Of a DNA stretch of 64,000 nt, positions 1 through 9,540 are shown piece by piece. The translations under genes and the position numbers were made by a program. Source of the stretch: Litoreibacter roseus. Lineage in GTDB: Bacteria; Pseudomonadota; Alphaproteobacteria; Rhodobacterales; Rhodobacteraceae. The notes beneath the pieces were generated by a model. The model saw nothing but the letters and a program-made list of their open reading frames with translations. It was not told the origin of the DNA and did not search any database. Position 1 is the first letter of the stretch, and the number at the start of each line of letters is the position of its first letter. The DNA is taken from the NCBI RefSeq assembly GCF_009811795.1, contig NZ_BLJE01000001.1, positions 682,001-746,000 of the forward strand. Reading direction: 5' to 3'.

Positions 1-894
1 TTTGCCTTCAGCGTTCGCGACAGACAGGGCAAGGGGAATCGATGCGGCAGATGTGTTGCCATGATCTTGCACTGTGAGAACGACCCGATCCATCGGCACA
101 CCCATTTTCTGGGCAGTGCGCGTGATGATACGCAAGTTGGCCTGATGAGGGACAATCCATGTGACGTCATCGGCCGTTAGCCCGGCCTTACCCAGGGCGG
201 TTTCCGCAGTGGCAGCCAGCTTTTCGACCGCGTGACGGAACACTTCCTTGCCCTGCATGACCAGCACACCCGCCGTTTGGGTGCTTGATACGCCGCCGTC
301 AACGTAAAGCAGATCCCGGTAGGTACCGTCAGAGTTCAGGTCAGTCGCCAGAATGCCTGTGTCGGCGTTGTCGCCCGCGCCTTCTTGCACTTCCAACACG
401 ACGGCACCTGCACCGTCCCCGAAGAGGACACATGTTGTACGGTCTTCCCAGTTCATGATGCGGGAAAACGTCTCGGCACCAATGACCAGAACCCGATCGG
501 CCTGCCCGGATACAATCAAAGCATTGGCATTGGCCATCGCGTAAACAAAACCTGCGCAAACCGCTTGCACATCAAATGCATAGCCCCCTGTCTTGAGTGC
601 TGCCTGCACCACGGTTGCGACAGACGGGAAGGTGTAGTCGGGGGTCGAGGTTGCAACGATAATCGCGTCGACATCTCCGGCCGAGATACCCGCGTTTTCC
701 AGCGCCGCACGTCCGGCATGGACGGCCAAGTCAGAGGTTTTTTCGCCTTCGGCCGCAAAATGGCGACGTTCAATGCCTGAGCGCGCCCGGATCCATTCGT
801 CCGATGTGTCGACCCATTTTTCGAATTCCGAGTTTTCGACGACGCGCGCGGGCAGATAGTGCCCCGTGCCTTTTAAGGCGGCTCTGCGTATCAT
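1..894 (-). CDS. fabH: 3-oxoacyl-ACP synthase III (KAS III), C-terminus cut by window edge
   Basis: Condenses acetyl-CoA with malonyl-ACP to start fatty-acid synthesis in the cytoplasm. Reading leftward from the ATG at 894 the frame stays open for 298 codons to position 1, so only the last few tens of residues are missing. The thiolase-fold triad is visible: Cys113 in AVCAGF, His250 in VPHQANLR and Asn280 in DHGNTSAAS. The start overlaps the plsX stop as ATGA, so the two are translationally coupled, the usual plsX-fabH order. ihfA would be expected just outside the window, which cannot be seen. Identification is firm. Confidence 0.96.
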   Translation of the reverse strand, partial: MIRRAALKGTGHYLPARVVENSEFEKWVDTSDEWIRARSGIERRHFAAEGEKTSDLAVHAGRAALENAGISAGDVDAIIVATSTPDYTFPSVATVVQAALKTGGYAFDVQAVCAGFVYAMANANALIVSGQADRVLVIGAETFSRIMNWEDRTTCVLFGDGAGAVVLEVQEGAGDNADTGILATDLNSDGTYRDLLYVDGGVSSTQTAGVLVMQGKEVFRHAVEKLAATAETALGKAGLTADDVTWIVPHQANLRIITRTAQKMGVPMDRVVLTVQDHGNTSAASIPLALSVANAEGK

Positions 895-1982
895 GTGGTT
901 TTTAGGTCCCCGATCTCGCCGTCGTCCCCTGCGACGATTTCGTCAGTCTGACTTGCGTTTGTGGCTGATGCAACCCGAGCGGCGAGTTTCGCGCCAAAGC
1001 CCGTTTCGGCCAGTTTGAACGCCAATTTGATGGCAGCAGAAACACCTGTCGCATCGGCCGAACCGTGGGACTTCACGACCGTGCCATTTAGGCCAAGAAA
1101 CACGCCTCCATTGACCCGGCGGGGGTCAATCCGCTTCTTGAGACGTCTCAGCGATGTATAGGCCAAGAGCGACGCAATTCGGGAAAGGGGTGAATACTTG
1201 AAAGCTTCCCGGAGCGCTTCGGAGATGAGGTTGGCAGTGCCTTCGGCGGTTTTCAGCGCGACGTTGCCGGTAAACCCGTCGGTCACGATCACATCCACGC
1301 GGTCGGATGGGATGTCGCCGCCTTCAACAAACCCGACAAATTCGAATTCGTTGTCCTCCGCTGCGTCGGCAATGATGTCATAGGCCACCTTAAGCTCCGC
1401 ACGTCCCTTATGTTCTTCGGTTCCTACGTTCAAAAGTCCGATCCGAGGGCGTGCGAGGCCGAAGCCGTTGCGGGCGTAGGACATGCCCATAAGCGCGTAT
1501 TGCAGAAGGTCATCTTGATCGGCACGAATGTCGGCGCCGACGTCAAGCATCAGGTTGAAGCCACCGGGATTGCGCGAAGGCCAAAGGCAGGCGATCGCCG
1601 GACGGTTCACGCCTTCGATCTTGCGCAGGCGGATCATCGAAACGGCCATGAGCGCCCCGGTGTTTCCGCAGCTGACACAGACTTCCGCCTCACCGTTTCG
1701 GACGCTTTCAATGGCCGACCACATCGAGGTGCCCTTGCCATGGCGCATGACGTGACTTGGCTTGGCTTCCATCGACACGACGTCTTCCGCGTCGCGAATT
1801 TCGACCAGATCCTGAAGCTTACGCTTGTTCACAAGCGGCTTCAGTTCGTTTTTCGGCCCGTGGAGGATGAACCGGATATCAGGATTTTTTTCCGCAGATT
1901 TTGCCATACCCGCAACAACAACGGCGGGTCCGCTGTCGCCGCCCATCGCGTCTATGGATAAAACTGTTCGGGATGTGCCCAC
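891..1982 (-). CDS. plsX: phosphate acyltransferase PlsX
   Basis: Converts acyl-ACP to acyl-phosphate for PlsY, the first committed step of phospholipid synthesis. The 363-residue product has the family hallmarks: N-terminal SIDAMGGDSGP, then NTGALMA and DGFTGNVALK motifs. Length is normal for the family. It lies 49 bp downstream of rpmF and overlaps fabH by four bases, so it belongs to the rpmF-plsX-fabH operon. The C-terminus carries an extra acidic tail of roughly 20 residues. Confidence 0.97.
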   Translation of the reverse strand: MGTSRTVLSIDAMGGDSGPAVVVAGMAKSAEKNPDIRFILHGPKNELKPLVNKRKLQDLVEIRDAEDVVSMEAKPSHVMRHGKGTSMWSAIESVRNGEAEVCVSCGNTGALMAVSMIRLRKIEGVNRPAIACLWPSRNPGGFNLMLDVGADIRADQDDLLQYALMGMSYARNGFGLARPRIGLLNVGTEEHKGRAELKVAYDIIADAAEDNEFEFVGFVEGGDIPSDRVDVIVTDGFTGNVALKTAEGTANLISEALREAFKYSPLSRIASLLAYTSLRRLKKRIDPRRVNGGVFLGLNGTVVKSHGSADATGVSAAIKLAFKLAETGFGAKLAARVASATNASQTDEIVAGDDGEIGDLKTT

Positions 1983-2031
1983 ATTGCCGCCTGTTTTTGT
2001 CGCTGCTTATGTTTTGCAGCGCAGCCTAGGC

Positions 2032-2238
2032 TTATGCGTCCACGTCGTCCAGATCGAGCTCGTCGGCTTGGGCCACGACCTCACGGTCTGCATAGTGACC
2101 GCAGGCGCCGCACACATGGTGGGGGCGCTTCAGCTCACCGCAATTGGAACATTCATTGGGGTTCGCCGCCACAAGGGCGTCGTGGGACCGGCGATTGTTC
2201 CGGCGCGAACGGGTCACTTTATTCTGCTGGACAGCCAT
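2032..2238 (-). CDS. rpmF: 50S ribosomal protein L32
   Basis: Small ribosomal protein of 68 residues. The basic N-terminus ([16 protein letters not shown]) and the two CxxC pairs (CSNCG and CGACG), the zinc-ribbon form of L32, are present. It sits between the DUF177 gene and plsX, the standard bacterial arrangement coupling ribosome and lipid synthesis. The C-terminus is unusually acidic (ELDLDDVDA). Confidence 0.97.
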   Translation of the reverse strand: MAVQQNKVTRSRRNNRRSHDALVAANPNECSNCGELKRPHHVCGACGHYADREVVAQADELDLDDVDA

Positions 2239-2406
2239 GTCTCAACCTCAGGTCTCTGATGGGGGCAGGGCCCCGGTTTTGTTCAATATCGTATGACGTT
2301 CAGCGGGCTCTACTGCCAATGCGGCGCGGCGTCCAGACTGATCTGTCGAAGAAGCGCGGAAAATACGCGGATTCGTCGGATTGGCAAGGGAAATCTGGTG
2401 CGCGGT

Positions 2407-2937
2407 CTAGTTCTTGTTTTCCAGCTGCTTTTTAAGGTCCGCCAGGCCAGCAAAGGGTTTGGTATCTTCGTCTGTCAGGGCGTCGGTTCCGGGTTCTGTG
2501 AATACCGCTTCGCCAAGATCTGCGCCCTCTGCGCGTGGATAAAGCGGCAGGGCCAGCGCCAATGCCTCTTGCGCGACCTGCGCCACGTCGATTTCGGTGC
2601 CCAATGGTTCGGTTCGGTCATCTTCCGGCATCTCGACCTCGGTGTCTTCAGGCTCAATCCAGTCCTGAACGAAAAACCGCTCTACCTCATCTTCGATACG
2701 GGTCGTCACCGGTTCCAGCGTAACCACACAGGATTGCACGACCGTGGCGCCCAAACGTCCTTTCAGGTGCCAGTCCGCCTTGCCTGTCGCAGATATCGAG
2801 CCCTGAAAGCTCAGCTTACGAACACCGGATATCTTCAATGCAAGGGCCAGATTTGTCAGTGCGGTTTTATCGGGGCGGTATTCAAAGGATGTGGGTGTGG
2901 ACTGGCTGAGTTTCGAGACACGAAAACGGGCGTTCAT
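2407..2937 (-). CDS. YceD/DUF177 family protein
   Basis: A 176-residue protein of the YceD (DUF177) family, recognised by position directly upstream of rpmF and by the central ATVVQSCVVTLEPV segment typical of this family. Family members have been linked to 23S rRNA levels or L32 expression, but no biochemical role can be read here. It is acidic in its C-terminal half. A 168-bp gap separates it from rpmF. bamE is transcribed divergently about 90 bp away, so the shared intergenic region holds both promoters. Confidence 0.88.
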   Translation of the reverse strand: MNARFRVSKLSQSTPTSFEYRPDKTALTNLALALKISGVRKLSFQGSISATGKADWHLKGRLGATVVQSCVVTLEPVTTRIEDEVERFFVQDWIEPEDTEVEMPEDDRTEPLGTEIDVAQVAQEALALALPLYPRAEGADLGEAVFTEPGTDALTDEDTKPFAGLADLKKQLENKN

Positions 2938-3027
2938 GGTTTGCTGTCCTTCACGGCTATCTTTCTTGAACCTGGGAACGTCCTTCTGTAAGCCTTCGCA
3001 GACGTTAAGAGCAAGTGAGAGCGGAGT

Positions 3028-3504
3028 ATGGTCTCAGTGACAAGTCGGAAGAGCAAACGCCTGTTTGCAGGTATGTGCTTTTCGATGGCGCTCTTTGCGA
3101 GTGGGTGTTCGGAGGTCATTCGCAACCACGGCTATGCCCCCAGTGAAGTGGAATTGCAGGACATCGTCGTGGGTGCCGACACGCGCGGCACCGTCGAAGA
3201 TGTGGTTGGCAGACCCTCCACATCGGGCGTCTTGCAGGCTGGGGCGTGGTATTATGTTGGATCGACGATCCGGCATTACGGCTACAGGGCACCGAGAGAG
3301 ATCGACCGTCAGGTCGTCGCGATCACCTTTTCCGAGGACGATACGGTGCAGAACATCGAACGGTTCGGCCTGGAACGTGGACAGGTCGTCACCTTGTCGC
3401 GCCGGGTCACCGAGACATCCGTGCGTGATTTCAACATTATCCAACAGCTCTTGCGGAACTTCGGCCGGATCGATCTGGGCGAGATCGTGGACGGCGATCA
3501 GTAG
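3028..3504 (+). CDS. bamE: outer-membrane assembly lipoprotein BamE (SmpA/OmlA)
   Basis: Small lipoprotein accessory subunit of the BAM complex that inserts beta-barrel proteins into the outer membrane. The N-terminus is a lipoprotein signal: a basic stretch (RKSKR), a hydrophobic core, and the lipobox LFASGC with the lipidated cysteine near residue 27. The mature part contains the SmpA/OmlA features VGRPS, WYYVGS and VVAITFSED. Length (158 residues) is usual for alphaproteobacterial BamE. It is divergent from the DUF177 gene and convergent with msrB. Confidence 0.92.
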   Translation: MVSVTSRKSKRLFAGMCFSMALFASGCSEVIRNHGYAPSEVELQDIVVGADTRGTVEDVVGRPSTSGVLQAGAWYYVGSTIRHYGYRAPREIDRQVVAITFSEDDTVQNIERFGLERGQVVTLSRRVTETSVRDFNIIQQLLRNFGRIDLGEIVDGDQ

Positions 3505-3522
3505 CGGGACGTAGCGTGCGCG

Positions 3523-3915
3523 TCAGTCTTCTGGCTCGAACTCAAGTGCGACACCGTTGATGCAATAACGCAGCCCGGTCGGTTGTGGCCCGTCTGGGAA
3601 CACGTGGCCCAGATGCCCGTCACACCGGTTGCAATGCACCTCCGTGCGGCGCATGAGCCAGCTGTTGTCTTGTTTCTCGCCCACCATTTCGCCATCAACG
3701 GGGGCGTAAAACGACGGCCAGCCCGTGCCGCTGTCAAACTTGGTTTTGGCATCAAAGAGCGGCGCGCCGCAGCCCTTGCAGCGATACATCCCGTCGGCTT
3801 TGGGGAAATCATCATGGGTGAAGGCGCGCTCGGTTCCGTGTTTGCGCAGAACCTTGTATTCCATGTCTGACAGCTGCTCTTTCCATTCAGTCTCGCTTTT
3901 GATGACTTTTTCCAT
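3523..3915 (-). CDS. msrB: peptide-methionine (R)-S-oxide reductase
   Basis: Reduces methionine-R-sulfoxide in oxidised proteins, a repair enzyme. The 130-residue product has the complete MsrB fold signature: two structural zinc CxxC pairs (CKGC and CNRC), the GTGWPSF motif, GHLGHVF, and the catalytic cysteine in [11 protein letters not shown]. The start with [14 protein letters not shown] is the normal N-terminus, with no signal peptide, so it is cytoplasmic. It is convergent with bamE with only 18 bp between the stops. Confidence 0.96.
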   Translation of the reverse strand: MEKVIKSETEWKEQLSDMEYKVLRKHGTERAFTHDDFPKADGMYRCKGCGAPLFDAKTKFDSGTGWPSFYAPVDGEMVGEKQDNSWLMRRTEVHCNRCDGHLGHVFPDGPQPTGLRYCINGVALEFEPED

Positions 3916-4042
3916 CGTGCCTGCCTTTCCAATTTCTTTACGGTGTCATGCGGCTGTGACACTCTCTGCGCAACGGGCGCAAAAGCCTATCTAGGGTGAG
4001 GGCGCGTTTCGTCCAAGGGCGGTTTATGGGGAGGATGCTGGA

Positions 4043-4774
4043 ATGAAACTGCTCAACAAGGGACGCTATGACGCCCGGTTCGCCGAGACGGATGACGATT
4101 TATCTGCCGCACAAACGCTCCGCACATTGGCTTTTCGGGCGGCGGGCGTTCCCGATGCGGATGCCTATGATGCCGATTGCAAGCATGTTCTGATTACGGA
4201 TCATAAATCTGGCACGCTTGTGTGTTGCTTCCGCCTTATGCCGATCCAGAATGGACAAGCCATTCACCGCAGCTATTCCGCGCAGTATTACGAGTTGTCC
4301 GGATTGTCCGATTTTGATGGACCCATGGTAGAGATGGGCCGCTTCTGCATTCACCCTGACTGGGCTGATCCCGACATCCTACGCGTGGCGTGGGGCGCAA
4401 TGACTCGGTTCGTTGATGAGAACGGGGTTGAGATGCTGTTCGGATGCTCGTCCTTCAAAGGCACGTCAGAGCAGGACTATCTGGATGCGTTTTCCCTCCT
4501 TCGTGACCGCCATCTTGCGCCCAAGCGCTGGTTGCCCCGCGTGAAGGCACCACGAATATTTTCGTTTGGGGGCAAATCAGGACGCAAGCCGGACCTGAAG
4601 GCCGCGATGAAAGTCATGCCACCTCTGTTGCGCAGCTATCTGGCGATGGGGGGCTGGGTCAGCGACCATGCGGTGGTCGACGATGATCTGGGCACGCTCC
4701 ATGTCTTTACGGGTCTTGAGATCAGAGCGATCCCGCCCGCACGCGCCCGCTTGCTTCGGACTGTCGCGGGCTAG
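4043..4774 (+). CDS. olsB: L-ornithine N-alpha-acyltransferase (lyso-ornithine lipid synthesis)
   Basis: GNAT-fold acyltransferase that N-acylates ornithine with a 3-hydroxyacyl chain to give lyso-ornithine lipid, a membrane lipid used under phosphate limitation. Supported by the OlsB-like N-terminal region (RYDARFAETDDDL), GPMVEMGRFCIHP and the FGCSSFKGT motif in a 243-residue protein. The partner acyltransferase OlsA, often adjacent, is not next to it here: an ABC-F gene follows after 51 bp. It forms part of a window rich in phospholipid genes. Confidence 0.9.
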   Translation: MKLLNKGRYDARFAETDDDLSAAQTLRTLAFRAAGVPDADAYDADCKHVLITDHKSGTLVCCFRLMPIQNGQAIHRSYSAQYYELSGLSDFDGPMVEMGRFCIHPDWADPDILRVAWGAMTRFVDENGVEMLFGCSSFKGTSEQDYLDAFSLLRDRHLAPKRWLPRVKAPRIFSFGGKSGRKPDLKAAMKVMPPLLRSYLAMGGWVSDHAVVDDDLGTLHVFTGLEIRAIPPARARLLRTVAG

Positions 4775-4825
4775 TGCCCATGTCAGTCGGTTGACGCCGC
4801 CGGGGCTTGCCCTTAGCTGGCAGGC

Positions 4826-6631
4826 ATGGCGCGTGCTCCCCTTTTACAGCTTTCCGATATCTCGCTGACCTTTGGCGGCGATCCGGTGTTTTCCGACCTT
4901 TCTTTGGTGGTTCAGCCGGGTGACCGCGTCGCTCTGGTCGGCCGCAATGGATCCGGTAAATCGACGCTGATGAAAGTCATGGGCGGCTTGGTCGAGGTGG
5001 ACACCGGCGCGCGCGTTCTGGCACCGGGCACCGTGACCGGATACATGCAACAGGATCCTGATCTGACCGGGTTTGCGACGCTTGGTGACTATGCACTGTC
5101 CGAGATGGACCCGTCGGAGCAGTACAGACTTGAGAGCGCCGCCGAAGGGTTGAAGTTGAACCTTGAAGCGCCGGTGACGACTGCATCGGGTGGAGAGCGC
5201 AGACGCGCCGCCTTGGCGAAGCTGCTGGCGGAAGCGCCGGAGCTTATGCTTTTAGACGAGCCGACCAACCATCTTGATATCGAAGCGATTGCATGGCTGG
5301 AGGCAGAACTGTCCCACACCCGCGCTGCCTACATCCTGATCAGCCACGACCGTGCGTTTCTGCGGGCGTTGACTCGCGCGACCCTTTGGATCGACCGTGG
5401 TGCCGTGCGCCGTCAGGAGAAAGGGTTTGAGGCCTTCGAGGCGTGGCGCGACAAGATCTGGGAGGAAGAAGATCAGGCCCGCCACAAGCTGAACCGCAAG
5501 ATCAAGGCAGAGGCCCGTTGGGCGGTTGAAGGCATCAGTGCCCGGCGCAAGCGCAATATGGGCAGGGTGCGCGCCTTGGGCGAACTGCGTGCCGAGCGTG
5601 CCAGCCAGATCACGCGCACCGGCACGGCAGCCATGGCGTTCGAAGGCGGCCCGAAAAGCGGCAAGCAGGTCATTGTGGCGGACGATATCTCCAAGACTTT
5701 TGATGACACTACGATCGTCCAGAATTTTTCGCTGAAGGTCGCGCGCGGGGACAGGGTTGCGTTCGTCGGGCCGAACGGGGCTGGGAAGACGACGCTGCTG
5801 AACATGCTCATTGGTCAGACGCCGCCAGATACGGGGCAGGTCACGCTCGGCACGAACCTGATCCCGGCGATCTTTGACCAGAACCGGGCTGCATTGAACC
5901 CGGACGATACGTTGTGGGCTTCGCTGACGGAAGATCCGGCCACGCGGGTGAAAGGTCAGTCCGACTACATCATGGTGCGCGGCACCCCGAAACATGTCGT
6001 TGGGTATTTGAAGGATTTCCTGTTCGATGAACGGCAGGCCCGCGCGCCTGTCCGGTCGCTGTCAGGCGGGGAAAAGGCGCGTCTGCTGCTGGCGCGCATC
6101 ATGGCCCGTGAAAGCAACCTTTTGATCCTTGATGAGCCCACCAACGATCTGGACATTGAAACGCTGGATCTCTTGCAGGAATTGATCGGCGACTATGACG
6201 GGACCGTTCTTCTGGTCAGCCACGATCGTGATTTTCTGGACCGTGTCGCAACAACAACCGTCGCGCTGAAGGATGGGCGCGCCACAGTTTACGCTGGCGG
6301 TTGGTCCGATTATCAGGCGCAGCAAGGGCAAAGCGACGCCATCGCTGAGCCTGCTCAAATAAAGGCAAAGCTCGAAACGAGCGCCCCAAGGGGAAAGCCC
6401 AAGGCTGGTCTGAGCTTCACAGAAGAACATCGCCTGAAGGCGCTGCCCGGCGAGATTGAGCGCCTTGAGGCTGAGATTGCAAAACTGACAGAATTTCTGT
6501 CTGATCCGGATCTCTTCAGCCAGTCACCTGCCAAATTTGAAAAGGCGAGTGCCGCTTTGGTGGAACGTCAGTCGGCCCTGAGTGCCGCGGAAGAGGAATG
6601 GTTGACCCTCGAGGAAAAAGCGGAGGCATAG
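4826..6631 (+). CDS. ABC-F family ATPase (Uup-like)
   Basis: Soluble tandem ATPase of 601 residues with no membrane segments. Domain 1 has Walker A GRNGSGKST, signature SGGERRRAALA and Walker B LLDEPTNHLD. Domain 2 has [21 protein letters not shown] and LILDEPTNDLD. A charged linker lies between the domains, and the C-terminal stretch from about residue 510 is a Glu/Lys/Ala-rich coiled coil, as in Uup and related ribosome-associated ABC-F proteins. A translation or ribosome-remodelling role is inferred from the family. The next gene starts 2 bp after the stop, so the two are co-transcribed. Confidence 0.92.
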   Translation: MARAPLLQLSDISLTFGGDPVFSDLSLVVQPGDRVALVGRNGSGKSTLMKVMGGLVEVDTGARVLAPGTVTGYMQQDPDLTGFATLGDYALSEMDPSEQYRLESAAEGLKLNLEAPVTTASGGERRRAALAKLLAEAPELMLLDEPTNHLDIEAIAWLEAELSHTRAAYILISHDRAFLRALTRATLWIDRGAVRRQEKGFEAFEAWRDKIWEEEDQARHKLNRKIKAEARWAVEGISARRKRNMGRVRALGELRAERASQITRTGTAAMAFEGGPKSGKQVIVADDISKTFDDTTIVQNFSLKVARGDRVAFVGPNGAGKTTLLNMLIGQTPPDTGQVTLGTNLIPAIFDQNRAALNPDDTLWASLTEDPATRVKGQSDYIMVRGTPKHVVGYLKDFLFDERQARAPVRSLSGGEKARLLLARIMARESNLLILDEPTNDLDIETLDLLQELIGDYDGTVLLVSHDRDFLDRVATTTVALKDGRATVYAGGWSDYQAQQGQSDAIAEPAQIKAKLETSAPRGKPKAGLSFTEEHRLKALPGEIERLEAEIAKLTEFLSDPDLFSQSPAKFEKASAALVERQSALSAAEEEWLTLEEKAEA

Positions 6632-6633
6632 GC

Positions 6634-7620
6634 ATGGCATCGATTGGTTTGGACGAGATCGAGAGTACGACGAGAAAGGCCTTGGTCGGACACAGCGCTG
6701 CGGACTGGATCGCCTCAGAAGTTGCCCGTGCGGTGCGCCGGGCCGAGGAAACGGGCAATGTCATCTGCGGGCTTTACTACGTGGAAAGCTACTGCCTCCA
6801 GCTTGCTTCGGGCCGGGTGAACGGGACCGTGGAGCCAGAGATCACACGTCCGCGACCCGCGTCTGTCAAATCGGATGCGAAATACGGATTTGCACAGGCC
6901 GCCTTCGCCAAAGCGTTGCCCGAAGCGGTCGCGGCGGCCAGGGAGAACGGTACAGCCACTCTCGCTGTCGCTCACGCGCACACATGCACCTCGCTGGGAT
7001 ACTTCACAGAGCAGATCGCGGCTGAAGGGCTGATCGGCATCGGTTTTACAAACGCTTCGCCGGTGGTTGCGCCTCCGGGCGGCAACACTGCGGTGATCGG
7101 CACGAACCCGATTGCGATGACGGTGCCGGGCCCGGATGGTCCCCGCATGCATTTCGACTTTTCGACGTCCGCTGTCGCTTTGGGTAAGATCACAATGGCG
7201 AAGGCTGCGGGCGAGGCGATCCCGGAAGGTTGGGCTGTTGATGCCGAAGGACGACCGACGACCGATCCTGAAGCGGCGCTTGCCGGTGCGCTGGTCTCGG
7301 CAGGTGGTTACAAGGGGTGGGGCTTTGGTCTGATGGCAGAGCTTTTGGCCGCTGGGATGACTGGCTCGGTGAACTCGCTTGATGTTTCGGGTTTGAAACT
7401 GGCAGACGGGCCGCCCCACGGGCTTGGTCAGTTCTACTTTTTGCTGGATCCGGGCACCTATACGGACGCGTTCGATGATCGGTTTGATCGGGTTGCGTCT
7501 GCGGTAGCCACCCAGCCCGGCGCCCGCCTTCCCGGTGCCGCGCGCCCTGAAGCCAACGTGGTGCAGGTGCCTGACGCATTATGGGAAAAGATCACAAAGC
7601 TAGCGCGGACACACGCCTAG
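6634..7620 (+). CDS. LDH2/malate dehydrogenase-family NAD(P)-dependent oxidoreductase
   Basis: A 328-residue protein of the lactate/malate dehydrogenase type 2 superfamily (PF02615), which also contains ureidoglycolate dehydrogenase and imine reductases such as DpkA. Seen: NASPVVAPPGG, GTNPIAM and the C-terminal GYKGWGFGLMAELL motif. ATG at 6634 is preferred over an in-frame upstream start at 6598 because the protein then begins only after the ABC-F stop. Substrate cannot be decided; the usual His-Gly pair of malate-active members is replaced by AHTCTSLGY, so an imine or other keto substrate is possible. Confidence 0.85.
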   Translation: MASIGLDEIESTTRKALVGHSAADWIASEVARAVRRAEETGNVICGLYYVESYCLQLASGRVNGTVEPEITRPRPASVKSDAKYGFAQAAFAKALPEAVAAARENGTATLAVAHAHTCTSLGYFTEQIAAEGLIGIGFTNASPVVAPPGGNTAVIGTNPIAMTVPGPDGPRMHFDFSTSAVALGKITMAKAAGEAIPEGWAVDAEGRPTTDPEAALAGALVSAGGYKGWGFGLMAELLAAGMTGSVNSLDVSGLKLADGPPHGLGQFYFLLDPGTYTDAFDDRFDRVASAVATQPGARLPGAARPEANVVQVPDALWEKITKLARTHA

Positions 7621-7697
7621 CGCCCACGCGCTTGTGTCTCGACATGGACGGTCGCGGCGCTACTTCTATTTCATTCTGAAGGCGGAGAGTTAACAGT

Positions 7698-8348
7698 ATG
7701 TTTTTGAGGATATTTGCGACGTGCATTGCGACAGCTTCCTTAACCATTGGGGCAGCGTCCGCTTCCACAGTCAGCTTCGCGGGCTGGAAGGAGCAGCGGT
7801 TTTCTTTGTTCTCAAGCAACGACTACCGCTTCGGTCAGCGCAGTCTGGGCGTAGTTTCTGATGGGTCCGTTTCGTTGGCCTATACCCGTCTTCCCATGTC
7901 TGTTTGGCAGGCACAAACAGCCCAATGGAAATGGATGGTCGACCGAAGCGTGCCGCCGACGGACCTCGCCCGGGAAGGAGGCGACGACCGGAACCTTGCG
8001 CTTTACTTTGTCTTTTTGCCCGAGGATGTTGTGGACGATTTCGGACCGCAGGCACCCGTCCGCAAGCTTCTCCAAAGCGATGATGTGCGTGTGTTGATCT
8101 ACGTGTGGGGCGGAAATGCCTCGCGCGGTGCGTTTCTCGAAAGTCCCTACTTAGGCAATCGGGGCCGCACAATTGTGCGCCGCGCGGCATCCCCTGGTTC
8201 GTTCGATGAAGCCGTTGATCTCAAAACTGATTTCCGACGCGCGTTTGGGACCGATCCGGGCGCCTTGGTCGGTTTGGCAGTCTCCGCTGACAGCGATGAT
8301 ACCGACACAAAGATCGTCGGTGAGATATCTGAACTTCGCCTGCAGTAA
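7698..8348 (+). CDS. DUF3047 family exported protein
   Basis: A 216-residue protein with a clear Sec signal peptide (residues 1-22, ending GAASAS). The mature part matches the DUF3047 pattern: tryptophan-rich strand WKWMV, PPTDLAREGGDDRNLALYF, a central VLIYVWGG, and a C-terminal DVGLAV-like segment (here GLAVSADSDDT) followed by an EISELRL strand. Function is unknown; the fold is probably a beta-sandwich acting in the periplasm. It converges on the following exporter gene with stops abutting (TAA then TAG). Confidence 0.8.
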   Translation: MFLRIFATCIATASLTIGAASASTVSFAGWKEQRFSLFSSNDYRFGQRSLGVVSDGSVSLAYTRLPMSVWQAQTAQWKWMVDRSVPPTDLAREGGDDRNLALYFVFLPEDVVDDFGPQAPVRKLLQSDDVRVLIYVWGGNASRGAFLESPYLGNRGRTIVRRAASPGSFDEAVDLKTDFRRAFGTDPGALVGLAVSADSDDTDTKIVGEISELRLQ

Positions 8349-8798
8349 CTAGCTGCGACCGGCCACCTGCGTGAGGAACACGCCTGCGGCCATCGTTGCG
8401 ATGCCCATCGCCCTTATCCATGTCAGCGCCGATTGCTGGGCGCCGAACAGACCGAAATGGTCGATCGCGGCGGCAGAGATCAGCTGGCCCAGAAGTACGA
8501 AAAACACGGCATTTCCCACACCGAAATGCGGCGCAATCCATGTGATGGATAGAACGTAGAACGCGATTAGCACACCTGCAAACAGTAGATGGCACGGCGC
8601 AGCTGTAACGAGGACTACGGGTTTGATGCCTGTGATCAGTGAGACCGCGAGCGCGCTGAAGAAAGCGACGCCAAAGAGAACGACCGAGGCAGCGGCCGGT
8701 GCCCCGATGGTTCGCCCTAGCTGTGCATTGAGCGCTGCAAGCATGGGAATGCCGATCCCGGCGATCAGCATGGTCAGGGCATAGCTCGAGTTGGACAT
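8349..8798 (-). CDS. DMT-family small multidrug/metabolite transporter (DUF606/YdcZ-like)
   Basis: A 149-residue hydrophobic protein with about five membrane helices. The N-terminal helix with GIGIPMLAALNAQLGRTIGAP and later FGVGNAVFFVLLGQL and DHFGLFG are the pattern of the DUF606 branch of the drug/metabolite transporter superfamily. ATG at 8798 gives a protein of standard family length; the longer frame starting at 8855 adds a hydrophilic extension that looks non-native. Substrate unknown. Confidence 0.82.
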   Translation of the reverse strand: MSNSSYALTMLIAGIGIPMLAALNAQLGRTIGAPAAASVVLFGVAFFSALAVSLITGIKPVVLVTAAPCHLLFAGVLIAFYVLSITWIAPHFGVGNAVFFVLLGQLISAAAIDHFGLFGAQQSALTWIRAMGIATMAAGVFLTQVAGRS

Positions 8799-8922
8799 GA
8801 TGGCTCCGAAACGTAGTTCTGCGCCGACTGAACCATCTGTCCGTCCGCGGCGCAACGGTGCGGATATCGTAGCGCTCGAGACGGAGTTTGAGGAGCTCGG
8901 GCTAATTTCTAACCGCGATGGC

Positions 8923-9540
8923 CTAAGCTTCTTTCTCGAAGATCAGCAGTGTCATCATGCCGACCGGAGGCAGGGTGCGTTTGTCGGTCAGCTTCAAACT
9001 GGGTTCCTGCAAAACCGTCTCGATCCTGAAATCCGAATGCCAGCCGATGAGGTTGGCGAATGGCGCTGTGATCCGCTCGGCCAGTGAAAGAACACCTGTA
9101 TCCCGCGCGAAGTGATTGGTGATCACTACTTTTCCGCCTGGTTTGCAGACACGGGCCATCTCTGCCACGACACGCTCGGGTTCCGGTACGACGGAAACGA
9201 TATGCATGGCTGCGACCGTGTCAAAATGATTGTCGGGGAATTTAAGCGCGCGGGCATCCATCTCCTCCAATGCCTTAACGTGGGTCAGACCTTTCTCGTC
9301 TACTTTGACGCGCGCCTTTCCCAACATTTCCGCACTTGCGTCAATGCCAACGACTTCTTTGTCCGAAGTGTAATCCTCCAAAGAGAGACCAGTTCCGACG
9401 CCGACTTCCAATATACTTGGACCCTGAGTGTTGATGTACTTTACCGCGCGCCGACGCCCGATACCCGTGATCGCCCCGAAGGTTTTGTCGTAGACCGGCG
9501 CCCATCGCGCATATGATTTCTGAACGGCTTGAATATCCAT
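8923..9540 (-). CDS. pmtA: phosphatidylethanolamine N-methyltransferase (Rhodobacter type)
   Basis: SAM-dependent enzyme that methylates phosphatidylethanolamine three times to phosphatidylcholine at the cytoplasmic membrane. The 205-residue protein has the N-terminal SYARWAPVYDKTFG, the SAM site ILEVGVGTGLSL, acidic motif GIDASAEML and the post-motif LPPVGMMTLL found in Rhodobacter PmtA. The ATG at 9540 overlaps the pssA stop by one base (TGATG); a GTG one codon upstream is possible. Position directly after psd and pssA strongly supports the assignment. Confidence 0.9.
   Translation of the reverse strand: MDIQAVQKSYARWAPVYDKTFGAITGIGRRRAVKYINTQGPSILEVGVGTGLSLEDYTSDKEVVGIDASAEMLGKARVKVDEKGLTHVKALEEMDARALKFPDNHFDTVAAMHIVSVVPEPERVVAEMARVCKPGGKVVITNHFARDTGVLSLAERITAPFANLIGWHSDFRIETVLQEPSLKLTDKRTLPPVGMMTLLIFEKEA

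Noticed and set aside
5252-5995. 247-codon frame antisense to the ABC-F gene
   Set aside because: Mirror frame of conserved ATPase motifs; composition is that of a shadow.
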